In this document: positions 1-4,909 of the stretch, piece after piece
How the letters are laid out: each line of letters opens with the position of its first letter
Numbering within the stretch: position 1 is the first letter of the stretch
Assembly (NCBI GenBank): GCA_013203565.1
Contig: JABMPZ010000096.1
Location: forward strand, 1-7,470
Reading direction: 5' to 3'
Length of the DNA: 7,470 nucleotides
Source of the DNA: Parcubacteria group bacterium
Lineage (GTDB): Bacteria; Patescibacteriota; Minisyncoccia; Minisyncoccales; CG1-02-41-26
Notes under the pieces: generated by a model
What the model was told of the DNA's origin: nothing
Database searches by the model: none
Seen by the model: the letters and a program-made list of their open reading frames with translations, nothing else
Made by a program: the position numbers and the translations under genes

Positions 1-225
1 GAAAAAAAGGCGGGGGTAAGAAAGACCCCAAATTAAAGCCATAGGCTTTCTGTGGGGGAATTTGTTCCTTTGAGTTTGGAGTGTAGGAGTTGAGCTCTGA
101 TTGCACGACCAAGCTTTTTAGGGCGTAGGAGCGACTCCAGGGTTACCACGGGCACGGCGCGTGCTAACTGTCGCTGTCTGGGTTCTGTTCAAAATAGGTT
201 CGGATTTCGTCCAAAACGTACTGCC
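1..225 (+). repeat. R1: first copy of the ~270-bp array repeat, 5' end cut by the window
   Basis: This segment aligns along its whole length with 1200-1420, 4407-4633 and 5804-6025. Landmarks in order are the A-tract/G-tract, AAGAAAGACCCC, the AAAGCC-ATA-GGCTTT hairpin (35-49), TTTGAGTTTGGAGTG, GGGCGTAGGAG, the short GCACG-GCG-CGTGC hairpin, GTCTGGGTTCT and the core TTCGTCCAAAACGTACTGCC ending at 225. The AAAGCC/GGCTTT arms equal those of the other copies while the loop differs (ATA here, GTT elsewhere). The G-tract is interrupted by a C. The two left-edge hairpins seen in R2, R4 and R5 would lie before the window. There is no convincing + strand gene inside it. Confidence 0.9.
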
Positions 226-292
226 ATTTTTCATTCTGTGTATTTTTAGAAATTTTTCTTTTACGCCGAGGTTGTGGGTAATCTTTCGAACA
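164..292 (-). pseudogene. Minus-strand conserved reading-frame remnant at R1 (C-terminal 42 codons)
   Basis: On the minus strand the frame is open from 292 to a TAG at 166-164, after an in-frame TAG at 295-293. It ends WQYVLDEIRTYFEQNPDSDS. The same C-terminus is readable in R2, R4, R5 and R6 with many third-position changes (TAC/TAT, ATC/ATT, ACC/ACT, TTT/TTC, AGC/AGT). Further upstream the residues DY, PR, RK and KISKN are shared with the broken minus frame at R3. There is no start codon in the open part, so this is either a decayed small gene or the 3' end of a gene whose 5' part was displaced. The family is not recognised. Confidence 0.5.
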
Positions 293-294
293 CT

Positions 295-331
295 ACAGCG
301 GATGATTTTTCTTGTCTTTCCGCTGTTTTTT
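295..331 (+). terminator. Intrinsic terminator-like hairpin before the DUF3800 unit
   Basis: ACAGCGG (295-301) pairs with CCGCTGT (320-326) across an 18-nt T-rich loop and is followed directly by a run of Ts. It lies between the R1 core and the gene's promoter, the same position as the hairpins after R2, R4 and R5, though the sequence is unrelated. It would insulate the next gene from read-through. Confidence 0.5.
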
Positions 332-347
332 AATTTGGGGTTGAACT

Positions 348-376
348 TTTTGAAGAAAGCACTTATGTGTTATACT
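348..376 (+). promoter_or_regulatory. Probable promoter of the DUF3800 gene (extended -10)
   Basis: TGTTATACT at 368-376 is a good extended -10 (TGn-TATACT). A weak -35, TTTTGA (348-353), stands 17 bp upstream; TTGAAC at 341-346 is a better -35 hexamer but too far away (24 bp). The start codon follows 34 bp after the -10. The R3 leader has a similar layout (TTGGCA, 23 bp, TGTTAAGAT). Confidence 0.5.
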
Positions 377-410
377 AAATATAGGATACTAATTTATATT
401 TTTATTTATT

Positions 411-1016
411 ATGGCTAAGCTATATTATGGACTTCTTGATGAAGCTGGTATTTTAGAGAAAAAAGCAGAAACAGGTAGTCATTTTATTGTTTCTGTGGTT
501 ATTGTTGGAGATTTAGGTGAATTAAAAAGAGTGATTAAACTTGCCAGACGGAGAACAAGGGGCAAGATAAAAACGCATAAGATTTTTAAGGCGAGTAAAG
601 AAAACAAAGGATTTATTAAATTAGTTTTACAAGAGTTGTCTAAAAGAAATATAGAGATTATTATTGGAGTTTGGGATAAGAAAGAAAAATCTAAATTAGA
701 CAAAAATATAGTTTATGCAAAACTTGTTGCACAAACTGTGGACATTGCTTTAGGGGTGTATCCTCGATTAAGTTTAGTTGTGCATAAACGTTATACATTG
801 CCAAGAGTCCGTAACCAGATTGATCAGGTTATAAACAACATAGTTGAATCAGGAGAGTTTTTATCGATTGAGCATAAGAGTGAAATTGAACAAAAAGAAT
901 TAGAGTTAGCCGATGCAGTTGCTTGGGCAGTTTATCAAAAGTATAACAATAAAAATCCAGAGTTTTATAACATTATTGAAGAAAAAATAAAAAAAGAAAA
1001 CAGGATAACTGTCTAA
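411..1016 (+). CDS. DUF3800 family protein
   Basis: This 201-aa protein matches the DUF3800 pattern. A hydrophobic strand runs straight into an acidic motif near the N-terminus (YYGLLDEAG, D10-E11; the family usually has DESG). A Lys/Arg-rich stretch follows (about 40-63), and the C-terminal helix carries the second hallmark, LELADAVAWAV (164-174), equivalent to the family's Q-L-A-D motif. DUF3800 proteins are thought to adopt an RNase H-like nuclease fold and are common in mobile and defence regions; no reaction is established for this one. Its length is near the short end of the family, and no signal peptide or membrane segment is seen. The ATG at 411 starts just before the conserved strand; no clear Shine-Dalgarno is present (AGGA at 383-386 is too far). 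It is the only gene between R1 and R2 and should be monocistronic. Family assignment is good; function is unknown. Confidence 0.75.
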   Translation: MAKLYYGLLDEAGILEKKAETGSHFIVSVVIVGDLGELKRVIKLARRRTRGKIKTHKIFKASKENKGFIKLVLQELSKRNIEIIIGVWDKKEKSKLDKNIVYAKLVAQTVDIALGVYPRLSLVVHKRYTLPRVRNQIDQVINNIVESGEFLSIEHKSEIEQKELELADAVAWAVYQKYNNKNPEFYNIIEEKIKKENRITV

Positions 1017-1081
1017 TGTCCGATTCTCACCCTGACTTGCAGGGAGTAGCCTCGCACTTTGGCGAGGCAGACGATTTAGAC
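1011..1081 (+). other. Bracketed double hairpin overlapping the DUF3800 stop, attC-like but degenerate
   Basis: GTCTAA (1011-1016, containing the TAA stop) pairs with TTAGAC (1076-1081). GTC (1018-1020) then pairs with GAC (1070-1072), leaving unequal unpaired bases (1 versus 3). Inside lie two perfect hairpins, CCCTG-ACTTG-CAGGG (1030-1044) and GCCTCGC-ACTTTG-GCGAGGC (1049-1068). Stop codon in the left box, short paired boxes and extrahelical bases resemble an integron attC site. However, the essential AAC/GTT triplets are AAT and TTT here, so it is not a valid attC. No T-tract follows, so it is not a clear terminator. Confidence 0.35.
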
Positions 1082-1148
1082 CTTACTATTAACCTGTTTT
1101 CATTTTTATTATATCAAAATTGAGCTTCTTGTCAATAGTATAAGGAAA

Positions 1149-1420
1149 AATCGGGCGAAGCCCGAGGAAATTCACTTCGCCAAAGGTGGAGTGTGAGCGA
1201 AAAAAAAAGGGGGGGGGTTAAGAAAGACCCCAAAAGAAAGCCGTTGGCTTTTTGTGGGGGAATTTGTTCCTTTGAGTTTGGAGTGCGGAGTTGAGTTCTG
1301 ATTGCACAACCAAGTTTCTTGGGGCGTAGGAGGGGCTCTGGGGCTACCACGGGCACGGCGCGTGCTAACTCTCTGGGTTCTCTGCGAAATAGGTTCGAAT
1401 TTCGTCCAAAAGGTACTGCC
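1149..1420 (+). repeat. R2: complete copy of the ~270-bp array repeat
   Basis: Direct repeat of R4 and R5. It starts with the hairpin TCGGGC-GAA-GCCCGA (1151-1165). A second hairpin has arms CACTTCGCC (1173-1181) and GGTGGAGTG (1185-1193) with two G-T pairs and an AAA loop. Then come GTGAGCG, A9 (1200-1208) and G9 (1209-1217), the AAAGCC-GTT-GGCTTT hairpin, TTTGAGTTTGGAGTG, GGGCGTAGGAG, GCACG-GCG-CGTGC and the core ending ACTGCC at 1420. A5 before the first hairpin makes it an intrinsic terminator for minus-strand transcription. A long minus-strand open frame crosses the copy, but it is not preserved in the others. The 1082-1148 gap before it is AT-rich with no gene. Confidence 0.93.
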
Positions 1421-1421
1421 G

Positions 1422-1466
1422 AAAACAAAACATACAAGAAGCTAAGCTTCTTGTATGTTTTGTTTT
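1422..1466. terminator. Perfect 22-bp-arm hairpin after the R2 core, bidirectional terminator
   Basis: Arms 1422-1443 and 1445-1466 are exact reverse complements around a single A. The arm base is AAAACAAAA / TTTTGTTTT, giving a T-rich 3' tail on either strand. Hairpins in the same place after R4 and R5 keep this base but have unrelated tips, so the structure rather than the sequence is maintained. It should block transcription between the repeat and the next unit in both directions. Confidence 0.7.
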
Positions 1467-1478
1467 TATAAAATTAAG

Positions 1479-1507
1479 TTGATTGTCAGCAAGAATAGGG
1501 GTAAACT
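1479..1507 (+). promoter_or_regulatory. Cassette promoter of the restriction-modification unit
   Basis: TTGATT (1479-1484), a 17-bp spacer (1485-1501) and TAAACT (1502-1507) fit sigma70 consensus spacing. The same arrangement, with a similar spacer (GCAA...AGGRG), occurs after R4 and R5. The methyltransferase ATG begins 9 bp after the -10 hexamer ends, about where transcription should start, so the mRNA is probably leaderless or nearly so. Confidence 0.75.
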
Positions 1508-1515
1508 AATAATAT

Positions 1516-2262
1516 ATGAAGTTTCCAGATAATTTCAAAAATAAAATCATATGTGGCGATGCGGTGAATGTAATGAAAAAAATTCCTGATGGGGTTGTGG
1601 ATTTGATTATAACTTCTCCACCATATAATCTAAAGAATTCTACAGGCAACGGAATGAAAGATGGGAGAGGAGGAAAATGGCCAAACGCTGCTTTGCAAAG
1701 TGGATATACGCATCATAATGATTGCATGCCACACGCAGAGTATGTTGGGTGGCAAAGAGATTGTTTAACCGAAATGATGAGATTAATAGCAGATGACGGA
1801 GCGATTTTTTATAATCATAAGTGGCGTGTTCAGGGTGGTTTATTACAAGATCGTCAAGATATTATCAATGGTTTTCCTGTTCGTCAAATTATTATTTGGA
1901 AGCGCGCTGGTGGAATAAATTTTAATCCTGGTTATTTTTTACCGACTTATGAAGTTATTTATCTTATTGCCAAGTCAAAATTTAAGCTTGCCAAAAAAGC
2001 GAACGCTTATAGTGACATTTGGGAAATACCGCAGGAGATGAAAAATGGGCATCCGGCTCCTTTTCCAGTAAATTTAATTGACAGGATTATTTCCGCAACA
2101 AACGCAAAAATTATTTTAGATCCGTTTATTGGTTCCGGAACAACAGCGGTTTCAGCCATAAATTTTAATCGTGATTATATCGGAATTGATATCTCGCCAG
2201 AGTACTGTAAGTCAGCAAAAAAAAGAATTAAAATCCATCGATTACAAACTAAATTATTTTAG
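1516..2262 (+). CDS. Type II DNA methyltransferase, beta class, probable N4-cytosine
   Basis: This 248-aa protein would transfer a methyl group from S-adenosylmethionine to a DNA base. The catalytic motif IV TSPPY is near the N-terminus after VVDLIIT. The AdoMet-binding motif I (ILDPFIGSGTTAVSA) is near the C-terminus, followed by YIGIDISPEYC (motif II region). This permuted order defines the beta class. SPPY rather than DPPY favours N4-cytosine methylation. HPAPFPVNLIDRII just before motif I is also typical. It lies 2 bp upstream of an MvaI/BcnI-type endonuclease, whose characterised relatives cut CCWGG or CCSGG and pair with N4-cytosine methyltransferases, so it should protect the host sites; the actual target cannot be read from sequence. 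The protein looks complete and compact. No ribosome binding site precedes the ATG, consistent with a leaderless transcript. The N6-adenine alternative is less likely. Confidence 0.9.
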   Translation: MKFPDNFKNKIICGDAVNVMKKIPDGVVDLIITSPPYNLKNSTGNGMKDGRGGKWPNAALQSGYTHHNDCMPHAEYVGWQRDCLTEMMRLIADDGAIFYNHKWRVQGGLLQDRQDIINGFPVRQIIIWKRAGGINFNPGYFLPTYEVIYLIAKSKFKLAKKANAYSDIWEIPQEMKNGHPAPFPVNLIDRIISATNAKIILDPFIGSGTTAVSAINFNRDYIGIDISPEYCKSAKKRIKIHRLQTKLF

Positions 2263-2264
2263 AT

Positions 2265-3059
2265 ATGACAAAACCCATTATCTACACAAAGGCGACCTTA
2301 ATTGCTAAGCTTAAAGAAATATCTGCTATGGGATTTATTCCAAATGCGCGAAAAGGCAATCAAGGGGGTATTGGCAATACGCTCGAAGATTTGCTTGGAA
2401 TTGAGGAAAATAATTTGCCTATACCCAATGCGACTGAGTGGGAATTAAAAACACAGCGCTTAAATTCAACATCCCTTACAACACTTTTTCATATGGAGCC
2501 GTCGCCTCGCGCTGTTCGTTTTGTACCGCAAATATTTTTACCAAAATATGGCTGGCCTCACAAGGAAGCTGGCAAGCGATATCCAAAAAGAGAAATGAGT
2601 TTTCGTCAAACTATTCATGGGCTTTCAAGAAGCGATAGAGGGTTTATGGTAAAAATCGACAGCACAGAGAGAAAATTTTTAATCTCTTTTGATGCAAAAT
2701 CTGTTGATATACGTCATGAAAAATGGCTTCAGTTGGTAGAGAAACGCATAGGGCTTAAGGAGTTAAGCCCACAACCATATTGGGGATTTGATGACTTGGA
2801 GTATAAAGCCGGCACAAAATTGCTCAATACTTTTTATGTTCAGGCTGAGGTAAAAATTGAGCGAGGTAGGGAATATTACAAATACACAAAAGTTATGATG
2901 CTCAAAAAGTTCAATTTTGACGATTTTTTGAAAGCGCTTGATGAGGCAAAAATCCTTATTGATTTTGATGCGCGTACCGGTCATAATCACGGCACTAAAT
3001 TCAGAATGCGTCAGGACTGTTTGCCGATGCTTTATAAAAATGTAAAAATTATTTTATGA
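2265..3059 (+). CDS. MvaI/BcnI family type II restriction endonuclease
   Basis: This 264-aa protein should be the nuclease partner of the methyltransferase. MvaI/BcnI enzymes are monomeric PD-(D/E)XK nucleases cutting CC(W/S)GG-type sites. Visible hallmarks are GNTLEDLLGI (37-46, with conserved Glu41), the catalytic strand EWELKTQR (58-65; E60-L-K62 is the ExK motif), SLTTLFHMEPSPRAVRFVP (70-88), MSFRQTIHGLSRSDRGF (111-127), PQPYWGFDDL (169-178) and the C-terminal TGHNHGTKFRMR (238-249), a likely DNA-contacting region. The residue five before the ExK Glu is Asn55; I cannot tell whether another acidic residue (Glu58) fills the metal site. The gene starts 2 bp after the methyltransferase stop without its own promoter or Shine-Dalgarno, implying translational coupling. 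Methylase-first order lets protection appear before cutting. Length is full for the family. Confidence 0.88.
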   Translation: MTKPIIYTKATLIAKLKEISAMGFIPNARKGNQGGIGNTLEDLLGIEENNLPIPNATEWELKTQRLNSTSLTTLFHMEPSPRAVRFVPQIFLPKYGWPHKEAGKRYPKREMSFRQTIHGLSRSDRGFMVKIDSTERKFLISFDAKSVDIRHEKWLQLVEKRIGLKELSPQPYWGFDDLEYKAGTKLLNTFYVQAEVKIERGREYYKYTKVMMLKKFNFDDFLKALDEAKILIDFDARTGHNHGTKFRMRQDCLPMLYKNVKIIL

Positions 3060-3130
3060 AAAAGATTTATTTGTTACAGAAATAGTTACACCAAAAGAAT
3101 TGAATTATAAAGTCAATAAAAATTAAATTT

Positions 3131-3292
3131 ATGTGCATCCAATCTTATTACAATTATAATAACCAAGAAAATGAGGAAATAGAACTTGATTTGCTAAAGG
3201 AAATCAAGGAAGTTGGTGTTGATGAATGGAGTGAGCAAGTCAGAGAGCAAACAGAAGAACCAAAAAAAAGCAAGGAGAAAGAAGATGAATAG
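3131..3292 (+). CDS. Small acidic hypothetical protein (53 aa)
   Basis: The frame starts at ATG 3131 and stops at TAG 3290-3292. The protein begins MCIQSYYNYNNQENEE and continues with charged, helix-prone sequence, ending in a Lys/Glu-rich tail (about 43-53). Hydrophobic residues at Ile17, Leu19, Leu21-22, Ile25 and Val28 could form one amphipathic helix. There is no recognised domain and no helix-turn-helix, so it is not an obvious C-protein regulator of the restriction system. It begins 71 bp after the endonuclease stop and ends 15 bp before the R3 core, so it belongs to the same unit and possibly the same transcript. It could be a small accessory protein or a chance frame. Confidence 0.4.
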   Translation: MCIQSYYNYNNQENEEIELDLLKEIKEVGVDEWSEQVREQTEEPKKSKEKEDE

Positions 3293-3307
3293 CGATGGTA
3301 TTTTACT

Positions 3308-3330
3308 AATTTCGTCCAAAAGGTACTGTC
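3308..3330 (+). repeat. R3: core-only remnant of the array repeat
   Basis: AATTTCGTCCAAAAGGTACTG followed by TC is identical over 21 bases to the 3' end of R2, but the other ~250 bp are missing: the sequence immediately upstream is non-repeat DNA after the small ORF. Survival of exactly the 3' core, at a boundary between cargo units, marks it as the smallest conserved part of the repeat. Confidence 0.85.
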
Positions 3331-3421
3331 AATAATCGTTTTTTGAAATTTTTGTTCCTTTCCGAGACCGTGGAACTATTGTCCCGTAATCTGGGTGTTT
3401 TTTTGATGAGAAAATTGGCAT
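3308..3421 (-). pseudogene. Broken ~50-aa minus-strand small gene at R3
   Basis: On the minus strand an ATG at 3421-3419 opens a 30-codon frame with HPDYGTIVPRSRKGTKISKN near its end, stopping at TGA 3331-3329. The frame then continues as QYLLDEI through the core. In R1 the codon at the TGA position is TGG (Trp), so the stop looks like a point mutation. R1 shares DY, PR, RK and KISKN upstream of it. Silent differences (CCT/CCA, TCT/TCA, AAT/AAC) support former protein coding. Reconstructed, the protein would be basic and about 50 residues, ending like R1. The family is not recognised. It may instead be the last exon-like tail of a longer gene. Confidence 0.45.
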
Positions 3422-3449
3422 AGAATTTTTGTTTTATATTTGTTAAGAT
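3415..3449 (+). promoter_or_regulatory. Probable promoter of the methyltransferase-like gene (extended -10)
   Basis: TGTTAAGAT at 3441-3449 is an extended -10. TTGGCA at 3415-3420 resembles a -35 but is 23 bp away, so recognition would rest mainly on the extended -10. The ATG at 3463 lies 13 bp after it, giving a leader of only a few bases. The cassette promoter of the R2/R4/R5 type is absent. Confidence 0.4.
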
Positions 3450-3462
3450 AAAATAATTAATA

Positions 3463-4326
3463 ATGAAAATTATGCGTAAAAATATAGAAAGTAATTTTTC
3501 GCCGGAACCAGAGATTGAACAAAAGATTTTTAAGATAGAGGACTTATTTGATCCAGAGCGTTCTGTTTCTAATGAGTATAAGCAAATTATTAAAAATGGA
3601 GAATCTAAAAATGTTTATTTAAAAACTAAATATAGTGAATACTGGGGTGATTTTTTAAGAAATCCTGATTCTGCACCAAACGCCAGTGATTTTTTTCGAG
3701 AACACATACAAGGCAGTATGCTTGTGGATTTAGGAGGAGGAGGTTATTCGACGCATAAAGGTTCTATGATGTTTGATTTAGCTGGTATTTTTGATGCAAA
3801 GGCATATATTTCTGTTGATAAATTTGCATATGGAGAAAATTCAGAATATGATAAAAGTGCACCAGTTGACAGGATGGGGCGGAAAGGTAATGTTCGTAGA
3901 GATCTTCGTTGCTTTTATATACAATCTGATATGTTAGAATTTGTTTCTAAAATGAAGGATAATTCTGTAAACTTTGCATTGAATGGGATAGACTCCTATG
4001 TTATAGGAGATGAAGAATATCATACTGCTTTAGCAAAGGAGATAGCAAGAGCAACAAGATCAGATGGAATTGTCTTTGGAGTTAATTCTGATATTAGCTA
4101 TTTATTGAATCATAACAGTGAATTTTTATCTGAACTTGATGGTCTAGGTCTTCAAGATACAGGGGTAGACACTTTTGCATATACAAAACAAACAAAGGGA
4201 GAAAACTGGGAAATGGAAGGAGAGTTTGGCGAGGTGGAACCAGAGAAGGATCCAGAACCTGATATGGAGTTTATAAATAAGCTTATACAGGAGGCTGAAG
4301 AGGAAAAACGAAATAATAAAAAATAG
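3463..4326 (+). CDS. Class I SAM-dependent methyltransferase-like protein with acidic tail
   Basis: This 287-aa protein has a Rossmann-type methyltransferase core. Motif I is MLVDLGGGGYS (86-96), the post-I acidic strand is AYISVDKF (114-121), a third strand with acidic end is FYIQSDMLEF (151-160), and the motif IV-like region is SVNFALNGIDSYVIGDEEYH (168-187). These are followed by a helix (LAKEIARATR) and DGIVFGVNSD (201-210). No NPPY or SPPY DNA-methylase motif is present, so the substrate is more likely a protein, RNA or small molecule. The first 80 residues are charged and unassigned. The last ~45 are highly acidic and end in a predicted coiled or disordered Glu/Lys tail. ATG 3463 is used here; ATG 3472 in frame is equally possible. 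It is the sole gene between R3 and R4. Loss of catalytic activity cannot be excluded. Confidence 0.6.
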   Translation: MKIMRKNIESNFSPEPEIEQKIFKIEDLFDPERSVSNEYKQIIKNGESKNVYLKTKYSEYWGDFLRNPDSAPNASDFFREHIQGSMLVDLGGGGYSTHKGSMMFDLAGIFDAKAYISVDKFAYGENSEYDKSAPVDRMGRKGNVRRDLRCFYIQSDMLEFVSKMKDNSVNFALNGIDSYVIGDEEYHTALAKEIARATRSDGIVFGVNSDISYLLNHNSEFLSELDGLGLQDTGVDTFAYTKQTKGENWEMEGEFGEVEPEKDPEPDMEFINKLIQEAEEEKRNNKK

Positions 4327-4355
4327 AAATAAAATAGCAAATAGAGGTCAATTTA

Positions 4356-4633
4356 AAATCGGGTGAAGCCCGAAAAAATTCACTCCGCCAAAGGCGGAGT
4401 GTGAGCGAAAAAAAAGGGGGGGGTTAAAAAGAGCCCAAAAGAAAGCCGTTGGCTTTCTGTAGGGGATTTTGTTCCTTTGAGTTTGGAGTGCAGGAGTTGA
4501 GTTCTTGATTGCACTACCAAGCTTCTTAGGGCGTAGGAGGGGGTCTGGAGGGGGCACGCGCTCCGCGCGTGCTAACTGTCACTGTCTGGGTTCTCTGTGA
4601 AATAAGTTCGGATTTTGTCCAAAAGGTACTGCC
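4356..4633 (+). repeat. R4: complete copy of the ~270-bp array repeat
   Basis: This is the cleanest copy. Hairpin TCGGGT-GAA-GCCCGA (4359-4373) is followed by a perfect hairpin with arms CACTCCGCC and GGCGGAGTG around AAA (4381-4401), then A8 (4408-4415), G8 (4416-4423), AAAGCC-GTT-GGCTTT, GGGCGTAGGAG and GCACGCGC-TCC-GCGCGTGC (8-bp arms, longer than in R1/R2), with the core ending ACTGCC at 4633. On the minus strand both left hairpins are followed by T-tracts (TTTTTT and TTTT), forming a tandem intrinsic terminator. It begins 29 bp after the preceding gene. Confidence 0.93.
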
Positions 4634-4667
4634 TAAAACAAAAACCCCGAAAGGGGTTTTTGTTTTA
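4634..4667. terminator. 15-bp hairpin with GAAA loop after the R4 core, bidirectional terminator
   Basis: Left arm 4634-4648 and right arm 4653-4667 are exact complements with a GAAA tetraloop at 4649-4652. The arm base AAAACAAAA/TTTTGTTTT matches the R2 hairpin, while the tip here is CCCC/GGGG. The T-rich right arm gives a classic terminator on both strands. Confidence 0.75.
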
Positions 4668-4679
4668 TAAAAAATCCGG

Positions 4680-4708
4680 TTGACTGCTGGCAACAGAAGG
4701 AGTAAACT
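4680..4708 (+). promoter_or_regulatory. Cassette promoter after R4
   Basis: TTGACT (4680-4685), a 17-bp spacer and TAAACT (4703-4708) match the promoters after R2 and R5, including GGCAA and AGGAG in the spacer. Unlike after R2, the gene starts about 200 bp downstream, so the transcript would carry a long leader containing a second promoter and a hairpin. Confidence 0.65.
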
Positions 4709-4828
4709 GATAGCAATAGCAAGCGATAAAACAGTTTGTAAAGTTAGTGAAAAAATAGTGACCAACTCTCATTAAAAAAGAAAATCAGAGCTGACTTCTA
4801 TTTTATTATGTCTGTTAATAACTATCTA

Positions 4829-4857
4829 TTGACAAATAACTACAAAGGGGCTAATAT
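4829..4857 (+). promoter_or_regulatory. Strong second promoter upstream of the NYN gene
   Basis: TTGACA (4829-4834) is a perfect -35, followed by a 17-bp spacer and TAATAT (4852-4857). Transcription should begin near 4865, immediately before the terminator-like hairpin at 4873-4909. The 4709-4828 stretch before it is AT-rich with no convincing gene. An in-frame 28-codon ORF (4808-4894, with AAAGGGG before an internal ATG at 4856) overlaps it and ends in the hairpin; its reality is doubtful. Confidence 0.7.
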
Positions 4858-4872
4858 GATACCAATACAAAC

Positions 4873-4909
4873 CCCGCTCCTAGTTTTTTGCTAATGGCGG
4901 GATTTTTTT
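4873..4909 (+). terminator. Terminator-like hairpin ending at the NYN start codon (possible attenuator)
   Basis: CCCGC (4873-4877) pairs with GCGGG (4897-4901), with an inner TAG/CTA pairing around a T-rich loop, followed by A and seven Ts (4903-4909). The next base is the A of the NYN ATG (4910). Transcripts from the promoter at 4829 would be stopped after about 45 nt unless the hairpin is bypassed. Confidence 0.6.

Noticed and set aside
161..418. 85-codon + strand frame between R1 and the DUF3800 gene
   Set aside because: It runs through the repeat core, the terminator and the promoter, is very Phe/Leu-rich because of T-tracts, and has no counterpart after other repeats.
1123..1132. AGCTTCTTGT repeated at 1445-1454
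   Set aside because: A 10-base match in AT-rich DNA near a hairpin arm; too short to distinguish from chance.
1081..1145. Imperfect inverted repeat CCTTACTATT / AATAGTATAAGG
   Set aside because: Arms have a 2-base gap and a long AT-rich loop, and no equivalent lies before the other repeats.
1132..1437. Long minus-strand open frame across R2 (and similar ones at 4348-4557, 4526-4765, 5674-6042 and 7197-7409)
   Set aside because: The frames used differ between copies, are interrupted in some, and translate poly-C/T tracts and hairpins into low-complexity peptides. Only the short C-terminal segment at the core is consistently preserved, and it is reported separately.
3046..3126. Short open stretch after the endonuclease ending in ELNYKVNKN
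   Set aside because: It has no start codon and only about 25 codons; the endonuclease already ends with its family's C-terminal motif, so a frameshifted extension is not needed.
4808..4894. 28-codon leader peptide upstream of the NYN gene
   Set aside because: It overlaps the strong promoter, so it could only be made from the distal one; there is no run of regulatory codons. Mentioned only as a note in the promoter entry.
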